Positions 34,205 through 42,984 are shown, counted from the first letter of the stretch. The stretch: 59,015 nucleotides of DNA from DASSNR01 sp036278935 (GCA_036278935.1 DASUKA010000152.1:1-59015); one strand, 5' to 3'. Made by a program: numbers and translations. Notes: a model not told the origin generated them from the sequence alone.

Positions 34205-35481
34205 GGCGCCCGTCCCGGCGCGTGGTGGTGGTCGCGGTGGTGGTGGCGGTCGCGGCCGGATTGCTGATGGTGGGTCTTCCCCATCCGCGCATGTCCACGC
34301 CGTTCGCACCGACGGCGGCGGCGGCGCCTGCAGATCCGGCTCCGCCCGCGGAGCCCGTATGGCGGACGCAGGCCGACACGCTGCGTACCGGGCAGACGGT
34401 GTCCGGACTCCTATCACGCAGCGGATTGGCCTCGGGCGAGATCGCCAACGTGCTGTCTGCGGCAACCGCGCTCGACGCCCGGCACGCGCGCGCGGGCATG
34501 CCGATCATCGTCCGCAGCCGCACCGCGGATTCGATCCCGTCGGAAATCATCTTCAAGCTGGCCGTCGATCGCCTGCTCCACATCCGGCGCACCGATTCCG
34601 GGTGGACCAGCATCGAGGTGCGCTTGCCATGGACGTCCGACACAGTGGTGGTGAGCGGGACGATCAACTCGAACCTGTACGACGCCATCGACAGCGCGGC
34701 ACCCGCGCTCCCGCGCGCGGTACGCACCGAGCTGGCATGGTCGCTCGCCGACATCTACGAGTACCGCGTGGACATGAGCCGCGACCTGCGGGAGGGCGAC
34801 AGCTTCCGGGCGCTGTTCGTGCGGCAGCAGGGGCCGGGCGGCGCGGAACGGGTGGGCGATGTCCTCGCTGCGCGCTTCACGTTCTCCGGTGATACCACCG
34901 AGGCGTTCCGCTTTGTCGCGGGCGCAGACTCCGACGTCGCATACTACGATCAGGACAGGAAGTCGCTGCGCGCCGAGTTCCTGCGTGTGCCGTTGCAGTT
35001 CCGCCGCATCTCGAGCGTGTTCGGCCGTCGCTTCCATCCCATTCTCAAGCGCTGGCGCGAGCATACCGGCATCGACTACGCCGCCAACGCGGGCACGCCC
35101 GTGCGCGCCATCGGGAGCGGCACGGTGATCTATGCCGGCCGCATGGGTGGCTACGGAAACGCGATCGACATTCGGCACGCCAACGGCTTCGTGAGCCGCT
35201 ACGGCCACATGCGCGCCTTCGCGCACGGCATCCATCGGGGCGTGCACGTGACCATCGGCCAGACCATTGGCTATGTCGGGATGACGGGGCTGGCTACGGG
35301 CCCGCACCTGCATTTCGAGATCCGCGTGAATGGCGTGGCGCGAGATCCGCGCGTCGTGCTCAAGAACAACAAGGGCTTCCCCATTCCCAAGGGCGATCTC
35401 GCTCGCTTCGACCAGGTGCGCCACTCGCTCCTCCTCGCCCTGAACGACACCGGGCGCGCCCGCCAGTTGGCCGCACGCTAA
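34201..35481 (+). CDS. M23 family metallopeptidase coupled to ftsZ
   Basis: A 426-aa predicted peptidoglycan endopeptidase. An N-terminal hydrophobic helix (about residues 8-25) anchors or exports it. Residues about 50-260 form a regulatory region like that of the MepM/OapA type (DTLRTGQTVSGLLSRSGL, DIYEYRVDMSRDLREGDSFRALF). The M23 (LytM) domain covers about 265-385, with zinc ligands His288 and Asp292 (HTGIDY) and the HLH motif at 369-371, so it should be active. It starts at TTG 34201, overlapping the ftsZ TGA (TTGA), with no room for an independent site, implying translational coupling to ftsZ and a job at the septum. Confidence 0.87.
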   Translation: MRRPSRRVVVVAVVVAVAAGLLMVGLPHPRMSTPFAPTAAAAPADPAPPAEPVWRTQADTLRTGQTVSGLLSRSGLASGEIANVLSAATALDARHARAGMPIIVRSRTADSIPSEIIFKLAVDRLLHIRRTDSGWTSIEVRLPWTSDTVVVSGTINSNLYDAIDSAAPALPRAVRTELAWSLADIYEYRVDMSRDLREGDSFRALFVRQQGPGGAERVGDVLAARFTFSGDTTEAFRFVAGADSDVAYYDQDRKSLRAEFLRVPLQFRRISSVFGRRFHPILKRWREHTGIDYAANAGTPVRAIGSGTVIYAGRMGGYGNAIDIRHANGFVSRYGHMRAFAHGIHRGVHVTIGQTIGYVGMTGLATGPHLHFEIRVNGVARDPRVVLKNNKGFPIPKGDLARFDQVRHSLLLALNDTGRARQLAAR

Positions 35482-35496
35482 CGCTGCTGCATGCGC

Positions 35497-35502
35497 TAGC
35501 TT
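35497..35502 (+). promoter_or_regulatory. Possible -10 element 6 bp before the ATG
   Basis: TAGCTT ends six bases before the ATG at 35509. The same hexamer is the -10 of the strong asnS promoter (42950), so it may start a leaderless transcript here, but there is no clear -35 element. Confidence 0.25.
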
Positions 35503-35508
35503 TCGCGC

Positions 35509-37317
35509 ATGTTCCTCTGGATCATCGCCGCCGTGGTGGGCCTGGCACTTGCGCTGGCCCTCTATGGTTGGCGGGACCCGCGCGGCATCCTGCGGGCGCT
35601 GCCGCTCATCATCCTGCGCGCGATCGCCTTTGCCGTTCTCCTGGCACTGGTGCTGAACGCACCGGCCGGACCCGCCACGCCCAGCGCGCCGCTGGTGGCG
35701 CTGGATGCTTCGCAAAGCTGGATGCGCGGAGATGACAGCGCGACCTGGCGTCGGGCAGTGGCGGACGCGCGCCGTGCATCGCGCGACTCCGTGCTGCTGT
35801 TCGGTGATTCCGTGCGCCGCGGCCGCATTCCGTCGCTTCCCACAGACGATGCCACGCGTGTTCAGCCGCTCGTGGAACGCGCACTCGGCTCCGGGCATCC
35901 GCTGATCCTGGTCACCGACGGTGTGGTTGACGATCCGGCCTCACTGCAGACGTTGCCGGCTGGCTCGCGCGTGGATGTCGTGGCGCCGCGCGCCGGGCGC
36001 GATGTGGCCGTGGCGTCGCTCGATGCGCCCCGCACCGCCGTGAGCGGCGATACGATCGACGTGCAGGTGACGCTGCAGAATGGCGCCGTAGCCGCGCCCG
36101 CGGGAACGCTCGCGGTGCTCGCCAATTCGCACGTTCTCAACACTGCATCGGTGGCGGCGCTCCCCGCGGCGGGAGAGCGTACGGTCACCATCAAAGTACC
36201 GATGAAGGTGCCTGCCGGCCCCATGGTCTTTGCGGTGGCCATGACCGCGCCGGGCGATGCGGAGCGACGGAACGACACCGTGGCTGTCCCCATGGATGTA
36301 TCCCGCGCTGCGGGAGCGGTGCTGGTGTCGAGCTCCCCGGACTTCGACGCGCGCTTTTTGCTGCCCGTACTGCGAGGCGCCGTGGCGCTGCCCACGCGCG
36401 CCTACTTTCGCGTGGCGCCGGGGCAGTGGCGGCGTGGCGGTACCCTGACCCCGGTGACGGAAGCCGAGGTGCGTGCCGCACTGCGTGATGCGCCGCTCGC
36501 CATTCTACACGGAGATACGGCCGTCTTCGGCCCGCCGCGCGCGGCGACGACCGGGTCGCTCGCACTCCTGGCGCCTCCATCGGATACGCTCGGCGAGTGG
36601 TACCCGGTGGCCGCTCCGCCCTCCCCGTTGGCGACCGCCCTCAATGGCATCCCCTGGGATAGTCTTCCTCCTCTTGACGTGTCGGCAAGTCTGCCGCAGG
36701 GAAGTTGGGAGGGGTTGGTGGCGGCGCGGGCCCGCCAATTCGATCGCCGGCCGGCGATTGCCGGGTGGGAGCAGGGAGGGCGCCGCATTGTCGTGATTGG
36801 CGCATCCGGTCTCTGGCGCTGGGAGTTCCGCGGCGGCACGGACGCCGATGCGTTCGCCGCGCTCTGGGGAAGCATCTTCGACTGGCTCTCCGCCGAGCGC
36901 CCCGACCCACGCGCGGCGCTGCCCGCCGCGGGGATCGTGCGCGCTGGCGACCGCATTCGTTGGCAACGGGGGAGCGGCACCGATTCCGTCGTGGTGGCGG
37001 TGCTCACGCGGCGTGGTGGTACCACGCGCGATGATTCGGTGACGCTCCGCTTTGCTCGCGGCACAAGTATAGCGGAGAGCGACCCGCTCCCAGCCGGCGT
37101 GTACGACGTGCGGGTGCCGCACGGGCGAGCGGTGCTCGTGGTGAACGCATCACGCGAGTTGCTGCCGCGTGCGCCGACGGTGAAGAGCGGCGTGGTCGGC
37201 GGGACCGTCCTCAGCGGCGTGCAGCCTCTGGTGCGCGATCGCGGCTGGGTGTACCTGCTGGCGCTTGTCGCCCTGTGTGCGGAGTGGCTGTTGCGGCGGC
37301 GGAAAGGCATGAGGTGA
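35509..37317 (+). CDS. Large membrane protein of BatA/VWA-like architecture, function unknown
   Basis: A 602-aa protein with two membrane helices at the N-terminus (about residues 2-20 and 33-50), a long non-membrane part, and one helix at the C-terminus followed by a basic tail (LLALVALCAEWLLRRRKGMR). This is the layout of BatA-type membrane proteins. After the second helix, PLVALDASQSWMRGDD resembles the first strand and DxSxS site of a von Willebrand A fold but is degenerate (DASQS), and LILVTDGVVDD matches a later VWA strand. A CARDB-like beta domain (about 180-265, VSGDTIDVQVTLQNG) follows. No AAA ATPase partner is adjacent. Function unknown; position suggests envelope or division. Confidence 0.65.
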   Translation: MFLWIIAAVVGLALALALYGWRDPRGILRALPLIILRAIAFAVLLALVLNAPAGPATPSAPLVALDASQSWMRGDDSATWRRAVADARRASRDSVLLFGDSVRRGRIPSLPTDDATRVQPLVERALGSGHPLILVTDGVVDDPASLQTLPAGSRVDVVAPRAGRDVAVASLDAPRTAVSGDTIDVQVTLQNGAVAAPAGTLAVLANSHVLNTASVAALPAAGERTVTIKVPMKVPAGPMVFAVAMTAPGDAERRNDTVAVPMDVSRAAGAVLVSSSPDFDARFLLPVLRGAVALPTRAYFRVAPGQWRRGGTLTPVTEAEVRAALRDAPLAILHGDTAVFGPPRAATTGSLALLAPPSDTLGEWYPVAAPPSPLATALNGIPWDSLPPLDVSASLPQGSWEGLVAARARQFDRRPAIAGWEQGGRRIVVIGASGLWRWEFRGGTDADAFAALWGSIFDWLSAERPDPRAALPAAGIVRAGDRIRWQRGSGTDSVVVAVLTRRGGTTRDDSVTLRFARGTSIAESDPLPAGVYDVRVPHGRAVLVVNASRELLPRAPTVKSGVVGGTVLSGVQPLVRDRGWVYLLALVALCAEWLLRRRKGMR

Positions 37318-37462
37318 GAACGGCGGGGAGGGCTGCAACGTGTGAAGCGAGGCATTTCAGCCGGGTGTCGGAAGCGGGGTCCAGGGTAGGCAGACAGAGA
37401 GTTCCGCACGCCGCGGCCGTTATCCCGACACCCCACACCCTACTCCCCCCACCCCTAGCCTT

Positions 37463-37468
37463 TAGCTT
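37463..37468 (+). promoter_or_regulatory. Possible -10 element 8 bp before ftsY
   Basis: TAGCTT ends eight bases before ATG 37477, again in the position expected for a leaderless start. No -35 is evident. The 159-bp gap before ftsY also has a loose 9-bp inverted repeat, GGGTGTCGG (37363-37371) with CCGACACCC (37425-37433). Confidence 0.3.
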
Positions 37469-37476
37469 TCCTCCTC

Positions 37477-38412
37477 ATGGCACGCATACTACGACGCGCG
37501 GAGGATGTGCCGCGCCGCTCGCTCTGGCAGCGCATCAAGGATGTTGCCCTCATGGACGTGGGGGTGCTCGCCCGCGGCGGGGTGGCGCCTGGGTCGCTCG
37601 AGCGGCTGGAAGAGCTGCTGCTCGAAGCGGACTTCGGCGTCCCGACCACGCTGCGCCTGGTCAGCGAAGTGGAGCAACGGGCTGAGCGCGGACTGGTGAA
37701 AACGCAGGACGAATTTCTGTCAGCACTGCGTGAGGGGGTCGAGCGCGTGCTCCGCTCGGGTCGGAGCGACCCCGCCATGACGGTCGCCGCGTCGCCTCCT
37801 ACTGTCATCCTGGTGGTTGGGGTGAACGGCGCTGGCAAGACCACCTTCATCGGCAAGCTGGCGGCGCGCTACCACGCGGAGAAGAAGCGGGTGCTGCTCG
37901 CCGCCGGTGATACCTATCGTGCCGGCGCAATCGACCAGTTGCGGCTCTGGGCGGAGCGCACCGGCGCGCAGTTCGTGGGGAGCCGTCCTGGAAGCGACCC
38001 CGCGGCCGTGGCGTATGATGCGATAGACGCGGCAATGGCGCGCAAGGCAGAGATCGTCATCGTGGATACGGCGGGTCGCCTGCATACTCAGGACCACCTC
38101 ATGTCCGAGTTGCAGAAGGTGGCGCGCGTGATCGCGAAGCGGCTCCCCGGCGCGCCGCACGAAACGCTCCTGGTACTCGACGGCACCATCGGCCAGAATG
38201 CCCTCGCCCAGGGCAAGGTGTTCGCGGCAGCCGTTCCGCTCACCGGCCTCGTGGTGACGAAGGTGGACAGCACCGCACGCGGCGGCATCGTGATCGCCGT
38301 GCACGAGGCGCTCGATGTCCCCGTGAAGTTCGTCGGCGTCGGCGAACAGCCGGAAGACCTGGAGCCCTTCGACGCAGCCGAGTACGCGGAGGAGGTTTTG
38401 AGTAGCGAGTAG
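37477..38412 (+). CDS. ftsY: Signal recognition particle receptor FtsY
   Basis: A 311-aa SRP-type GTPase that docks ribosome-SRP complexes at the membrane for co-translational insertion. A short N domain (about 1-100) with no long acidic A domain is followed by the G domain: GVNGAGKTTFIGKLA (115-129, G1), AGDTYRAGAIDQL (G2 and insertion box), VDTAGRLHT (G3), TKVDSTARGG (G4) and GVGEQPEDLEPFD (closing loop). The G4 motif reads TKVDSTARGG where TKLDGTAKGG is usual, a mild variation. It has its own short gap and possible leaderless promoter. Confidence 0.95.
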   Translation: MARILRRAEDVPRRSLWQRIKDVALMDVGVLARGGVAPGSLERLEELLLEADFGVPTTLRLVSEVEQRAERGLVKTQDEFLSALREGVERVLRSGRSDPAMTVAASPPTVILVVGVNGAGKTTFIGKLAARYHAEKKRVLLAAGDTYRAGAIDQLRLWAERTGAQFVGSRPGSDPAAVAYDAIDAAMARKAEIVIVDTAGRLHTQDHLMSELQKVARVIAKRLPGAPHETLLVLDGTIGQNALAQGKVFAAAVPLTGLVVTKVDSTARGGIVIAVHEALDVPVKFVGVGEQPEDLEPFDAAEYAEEVLSSE

Positions 38413-38413
38413 C

Positions 38414-38529
38414 GGGTTATGAGTCGTGCGTTATGAGCTCTGGGTTGCGCGTCGAGCAGTTGAGAGCCCGGCTCCGCCCGCCCCACGCGCCGTTTCCTCC
38501 AACGCCAAACACTCATAGACTCATAACCC
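38414..38529. repeat. Inverted repeat spanning the ftsY-recG gap
   Basis: GGGTTATGAGTC (38414-38425) is perfectly complementary to GACTCATAACCC (38518-38529), 92 bases away. Each arm also carries a second shorter copy: GTTATGAG recurs at 38429-38437 and ACTCATA at 38511-38517. The right arm ends at the recG ATG, so the structure could mask the recG start in RNA or bind a dimeric protein in DNA. Confidence 0.6.
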
Positions 38530-40599
38530 ATGCCCTCCCTCTCCCTCGCCACCCCCGTCACCTACCTCAAGGGCGTCGGCCCGCGACGTGGGCAGGCGCT
38601 CCGGCGGCTTGGGATCGTGACGGCCGCCGATCTGCTGTATCACCTCCCGCACCGGTACGAGGACGCGACGACGGTCACACCCATCGCGTCGCTGGAGCCC
38701 GGCATGGACGCGACGGTGATCGGCACGGTGATCTCGAAAGGCGTCATCCCGACGCGCAAGGGGCTCCGGATCTTCCAGGCGGTGGTGCGGGATGACTCCG
38801 GGATGATCGAGGTGTCGTGGCCCGGGCAGCCGTATCTGGATCGCACCATCACGCGCAACGATGTGCTGCTCCTCTCGGGGCCGGTGCGCTTCTTCCACGG
38901 CCGGCAGCTCCAGCCACGCGAGTTCGTCAATCTGGGCGACGACGGGGACGGAACGAGTGCGGGGCGGGTGCTGGCCGTCTATCCGGCAACCGAAGGAGTG
39001 TCGTTCCGCTTCCTGCGCTCACTCATCGAGGCGCACCTCGATGCGCTGCTGCCGCTGGTGGTCGAATATCTGCCGCGCACCCTCCTGGCCCGCGCCGGTG
39101 TGCCGCAGCTGGGCGAGGCGCTCCGCGCCGTCCATCGTCCAACGTCCATCGCCGAGGCGACGCACGGGCGGTCCCGTCTGGCGTTCGAGGAGCTGTTCTT
39201 CGTCCAGATTCTGCATGCTCGCGCCAAGCATCTCGCACGGGAGCGGCGCGATGGCATTTCTTTCGTCAACCAGCGCGACCTCACCTCGCGGCTCAAGACA
39301 TCGCTCCCCTTCCAGCTCACCGGGGCCCAGGCGCGCGCGGTGAAGGAAATCGTCGCCGATATGTGCAGCGATCGGCGCATGCACCGCCTGCTGCAGGGCG
39401 ACGTGGGAAGCGGCAAGACCGTGGTCGCGCTGTTCGCCGCGCTGCTGGCAGCAGAAAACGGATATCAGGCAGCGATCATGGCACCCACGGAGCTCTTGGC
39501 GGAGCAGCACGCCCGTACCTTCGAGCAGCTACTCGCCCCTCTGGGCATGCGCCCCGTGCTGCTGACGGGAAGCATGGGCGCCCGTGAACGTGCAGCAGCG
39601 GCGGAGACGCTGGGACGCGCCGCGCCGCTCGTGGCCGTCGGCACTCACGCGCTCGTCCAGGAGGCAACGACGTTTGGCCGCTTGGGGCTCGTGGTGATCG
39701 ACGAGCAGCACCGGTTTGGCGTGGAGCAGCGCGCCGCGCTTGGCGCCAAGGGAGAATGCCCGGATGTCCTGTTGCTCAGCGCGACGCCCATTCCACGCTC
39801 GCTCGCGCTCACCGTTTACGGCGACCTGGATGTGAGCGTACTCGACGAACGGCTGCCGGGCCGCCAGCCGATCACCACTGTGCTGCGTCCGGAATCGGCC
39901 CGGGGGCGCGTGCTGGCGTTCATCGACCGCGAGGTGGAGCGGGGCCATCAAGCCTACATCGTCTATCCGGTCATCGACGACTCCGACAAGATGGAACTTC
40001 GCTCGGCGACCGCCATGCACGAGGAGCTGGCGACAGGAGTCTTTGCGCGACGCCGTGTCGCGCTCCTGCACGGTCGTCTGGCGGCGGAAGAGCGGGACGA
40101 GATCATGCGCCGCTTTCGCGACCAGGAGATCGACGTGCTGGTATCGACGACCGTGATCGAGGTGGGCATCGACATCGCCAACGCTACAGTGATGCTCGTG
40201 GAGCACCCCGAGCGCTTCGGTCTGTCGCAGCTGCATCAACTGCGCGGGCGCGTGGGTCGCGGCGACCATGAGGCGTATTGCATCCTCCTGGGCGACGTCC
40301 GCCCCGAGGCCGCCGACCGGCTGCGCGTGCTGGCGGGCACCGACGATGGCTTCGAGATCGCGCGCGCCGACCTCCGGCTGCGTGGGATGGGCGACCTCTT
40401 CGGGGAGCGGCAGAGCGGTGTACCCACTTTCAAAGTGGCGGATCCGCTGCGGGACGAAGCGCTCAACCTCATTGCCCGGCGCGAAGCCACCGCCCTCATC
40501 GCGCGTGACCCAGACCTCTCCCGCCCGGCCAACGCCAACCTCCGTCAGGCCCTTGCTGATCGCTACACGCGCGCGATGGAGCTGTTCCGGGTAGGGTGA
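38530..40599 (+). CDS. recG: ATP-dependent DNA helicase RecG
   Basis: A 689-aa branch-migration helicase that processes stalled replication forks and Holliday junctions. The N-terminal part has VTYLKGVGPRRGQALRRLGI and the wedge OB-fold domain; the helicase core has LLQGDVGSGKTVVAL (Walker A, 290-297), APTELLAEQHA (Ia), DEQHRFGVEQR (DExH box plus), LLSATPIPRSLALT (III), and the C-terminal STTVIEVGIDIANATVMLVEHPERFGLSQLHQLRGRVGRG. The ATG at 38530 follows directly after an inverted repeat, with no Shine-Dalgarno site. It ends in front of a long hairpin shared with the convergent lipoprotein gene. Confidence 0.96.
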   Translation: MPSLSLATPVTYLKGVGPRRGQALRRLGIVTAADLLYHLPHRYEDATTVTPIASLEPGMDATVIGTVISKGVIPTRKGLRIFQAVVRDDSGMIEVSWPGQPYLDRTITRNDVLLLSGPVRFFHGRQLQPREFVNLGDDGDGTSAGRVLAVYPATEGVSFRFLRSLIEAHLDALLPLVVEYLPRTLLARAGVPQLGEALRAVHRPTSIAEATHGRSRLAFEELFFVQILHARAKHLARERRDGISFVNQRDLTSRLKTSLPFQLTGAQARAVKEIVADMCSDRRMHRLLQGDVGSGKTVVALFAALLAAENGYQAAIMAPTELLAEQHARTFEQLLAPLGMRPVLLTGSMGARERAAAAETLGRAAPLVAVGTHALVQEATTFGRLGLVVIDEQHRFGVEQRAALGAKGECPDVLLLSATPIPRSLALTVYGDLDVSVLDERLPGRQPITTVLRPESARGRVLAFIDREVERGHQAYIVYPVIDDSDKMELRSATAMHEELATGVFARRRVALLHGRLAAEERDEIMRRFRDQEIDVLVSTTVIEVGIDIANATVMLVEHPERFGLSQLHQLRGRVGRGDHEAYCILLGDVRPEAADRLRVLAGTDDGFEIARADLRLRGMGDLFGERQSGVPTFKVADPLRDEALNLIARREATALIARDPDLSRPANANLRQALADRYTRAMELFRVG

Positions 40600-40605
40600 A
40601 GGGGC

Positions 40606-40683
40606 GCGAGAGGAGAAAGGAGGAAATGCCTCGGCGTGAGGGCTCTCCCGAAGAGCCGGACCTTCTCTCCTTTCTCCTCTCGC
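40606..40683. terminator. Bidirectional terminator-like hairpin between recG and the convergent lipoprotein gene
   Basis: GCGAGAGGAGAAAGGAG (40606-40622) pairs perfectly over 17 bp with the sequence at 40667-40683. Inside the 44-base loop is a second hairpin, GGCTCT (40641-40646) with AGAGCC (40652-40657). It lies exactly between two converging genes. It lacks a classical U-tract, so termination is inferred from position and stem strength. Confidence 0.6.
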
Positions 40684-41253
40684 TCACAGTCCGCTGTCCG
40701 GCTTCGGTGCGGCGAGGCGTTTCTTGATGCGGTCCAGCTCCGCGTTGGTCTTCTCGAGCTGATCCTTCAGCTTCTCGTTCTCCTTCTCGAGCGCTTGCTC
40801 GTGGGCCAGATTCGCCGCGGAGGGCCGCACGACGGTATCGGTAGGAGAGGCGACCACCACCACCGGGACGCGGCTGAGCGAGTCGAGTGCCAGTGCCAAC
40901 CGGCGGAGCACCTGCGCTTCGGGGCGATGCACCAAGCCTGAGCCGCTGGCCAGATAGGCATCGAGTTGCGTGACCGCCCGCTGTGCATCGCGCGCCTGGT
41001 TGGCGGGATCCAGCATGAAGATGGCGCGCCAGTAGTGCGCCTCCTGCGCTTCCCGCGCACCGGGGTACTGCTCGGTGAAGCGCGCGAGCATCTGCTCGGC
41101 GTCGCGGTAGTGGCCGCCGCCCGCGGCCCGTTGTGCCGCGGCCACCGTGCTCGGCCAATCGCGCGCCGCGGATGGGGGCCCGCCGGCCCCGTGCATGTGC
41201 GGACCGCACGCCACTGCTCCCATGACGAGCGCGAGGACGAGACGCGCCCTCAC
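40684..41253 (-). CDS. Lipoprotein with TPR-like repeat and C-terminal coiled coil
   Basis: A 189-aa predicted lipoprotein. The signal peptide ends in a lipobox (MGAVAC, Cys16). Residues about 35-105 resemble one or two TPR-like helical hairpins with the spacing of BamD/YbgF-type proteins (GHYRDAEQMLARFTEQYPGAREAQEAHYWRA). The C-terminal 45 residues form a charged coiled coil (EKENEKLKDQLEKTNAELDRIKKRL). It starts at GTG 41253, overlapping the TGA of the upstream histidine kinase gene (GTGA), so the two are co-expressed. It could act with the kinase at the envelope; no specific function can be assigned. Confidence 0.75.
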   Translation of the reverse strand: MRARLVLALVMGAVACGPHMHGAGGPPSAARDWPSTVAAAQRAAGGGHYRDAEQMLARFTEQYPGAREAQEAHYWRAIFMLDPANQARDAQRAVTQLDAYLASGSGLVHRPEAQVLRRLALALDSLSRVPVVVVASPTDTVVRPSAANLAHEQALEKENEKLKDQLEKTNAELDRIKKRLAAPKPDSGL

Positions 41254-42749
41254 GCCGTGACGCTCAACGAAGACGAGGCTCTGCGCCGGAACGCCGGGCG
41301 CGCCGCGGCGCTCACCGGCAAGGTGATACAGAAGGTGGTGCCCATTCCCAGTGCGCTCTGAACGGAGATGTCACCACGATGCGCGGTGACGATCTCGCGC
41401 GCAATGGCCAGCCCGAGACCGGTGCCGCCGTGCGCCGCGGCCGCCTGGTTGTCGGCCTGGTAGAACTTCTCGAAGATGTGCGGCAGTTGCTGGGGCGGGA
41501 TGCCGGCGCCCGTGTCACGCACGGTCAGCCGCACCTCTTCGTCGCTCCCCACGGCATGGAGCTCGATCGTGCCCCCGCGGTCCGTGAACTTGAAGGCGTT
41601 GGAGAGCAGATTGCCGAGTACCTCGTTGATACGATCCGCGTCCCAGTAGACGATGGCCGGCAGCACACCGGCCCGCTGTACCTGGAAGTCGATCTCGCGT
41701 TGCATCGAGAGCACCTTGAAGGCGTCCTCGAGCTCGGCGAGAAACCGCTGGAACTCAGTGGCGCGAATGTCGAGCTTCCCGCCGCCCGCCTCGAAGCGGC
41801 TGATGTCGAGCAGTTGGTGCACGAGGCGCGCGAGCGATTGCGTTTGCGCGTCGATGGTCTTCAGAATCTCGCGCTGTTTGGTGGACACCGCGCCATACAC
41901 CCCTTCATCCACGAGTTGCAGATAGCCGAGGATGACGTTGATCGGTGTCTTGAGCTCGTGCGACGCCACCGAGATGAATTCCGCACGCAGGCGGTCGAGT
42001 TGCGCCAGCTGATGCGCCATGGTCTGGAAGCTCGAGGCCAGCCGCCCGAACTCGTCCCGGCGTGCCGGGGAGACGGAGAGTCGGTAGCCGAAATTGCCAT
42101 CGGCTACCGCGGCCATCCCCGCCTCCAGATCCCGAACCGGGCGACTGATACTGCGCCAGAGGGCGATCGCGATGATGAGCGCGAATGTGGCGGCGACCGC
42201 GAACGACAGCCCGGCGGCGTTCCGCGCCCGGATGGTCTCTTCCGTGGCTGCCTGGACGCGATCGCTCGTGCGCAGCCGGAGCGCGTGCTCGGCCGCCGAA
42301 AGGGCGCGCTCGGCGTCGCCGATGGCGGGAATGAGCTGCTGGCTCGAAATGGAGTCGGCCACCGGGGCCCGGAGGGCGGCCGCCGCCGCGTATTCGATCG
42401 GCGTGTAGCGCGCGACGAGGTCCACCGCCTCGCCGATGTTCTGCGACACACTGGCGAGATCGTAATCCGCCAGCGAGTCAGCCATCGCCGCAAGGCTGGC
42501 CACCTGCGCCTGCATGTTCAAGAGGCTCGAGTCGCGGTGGACGAACAGCAGCGCCACCTCCAGCCGCCGCATCTCGTCCGTGGAAGAGCGCATGCGATTG
42601 AGCAGCAACGAGGCCGCGAACTCGCGGTTCCGGAGCTCCGCTGTGATCTGATGAAGGCGTCCCAACGATCGCAGCGCAAAGCCCAGCGGCACGAGCAGGA
42701 TGACGGCGATGGAGAAGAGTCCGAGCGCCAGCTTGGAGCGGATCGTCAC
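41250..42749 (-). CDS. Transmembrane sensor histidine kinase with HAMP domain
   Basis: A 499-aa kinase. TM1 (about 8-25) and TM2 (about 180-198) flank a mostly helical periplasmic sensor (about 30-178) of the four-helix-bundle type. A HAMP domain follows (about 198-250, RPVRDLEAGMAAVADGNF). The HisKA motif SHELKTP has the phospho-acceptor His264, and the ATPase domain shows N, G1 (DTGAGIPP), F and G2 (GGTGLGLAI) boxes. There is no response regulator gene next to it, so it is an orphan kinase in this window. It starts at GTG 42749 with no clear ribosome-binding site and is divergent from asnS. Confidence 0.92.
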   Translation of the reverse strand: MTIRSKLALGLFSIAVILLVPLGFALRSLGRLHQITAELRNREFAASLLLNRMRSSTDEMRRLEVALLFVHRDSSLLNMQAQVASLAAMADSLADYDLASVSQNIGEAVDLVARYTPIEYAAAAALRAPVADSISSQQLIPAIGDAERALSAAEHALRLRTSDRVQAATEETIRARNAAGLSFAVAATFALIIAIALWRSISRPVRDLEAGMAAVADGNFGYRLSVSPARRDEFGRLASSFQTMAHQLAQLDRLRAEFISVASHELKTPINVILGYLQLVDEGVYGAVSTKQREILKTIDAQTQSLARLVHQLLDISRFEAGGGKLDIRATEFQRFLAELEDAFKVLSMQREIDFQVQRAGVLPAIVYWDADRINEVLGNLLSNAFKFTDRGGTIELHAVGSDEEVRLTVRDTGAGIPPQQLPHIFEKFYQADNQAAAAHGGTGLGLAIAREIVTAHRGDISVQSALGMGTTFCITLPVSAAARPAFRRRASSSLSVTA

Positions 42750-42926
42750 GTCAGTCGCGAAGGCACAGTATGCGCCGGATGGATGGACCAGGACGCGGGG
42801 CCGCTGCCTGGAGGAGGGGAATCGACGCTCCCGTCACGATGTGCATATGGAAAATGTGTCGCCGGGATCGAAGGAGATGCGTGGAAGGAATCCGGGCGCG
42901 GTGTCGTTGCCACGGTGCAATCTACA

Positions 42927-42955
42927 TTGACAGCGCTTTCCACGCTCTCTAGCTT
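42927..42955 (+). promoter_or_regulatory. Promoter of asnS
   Basis: TTGACA (42927-42932) and TAGCTT (42950-42955) are 17 bp apart: the best -35/-10 pair in the window. Transcription would begin near 42962, giving a leader of about 23 bases. The rest of the 235-bp divergent gap (42750-42926) shows no gene. Confidence 0.7.
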
Positions 42956-42984
42956 GCGCCGCCACCGCCGTTAACAGACAAGTC

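Noticed and set aside
37363..37433. 9-bp inverted repeat before ftsY as a terminator
   Set aside because: Arms are 53 bases apart, short and without a T-tract; not convincing.
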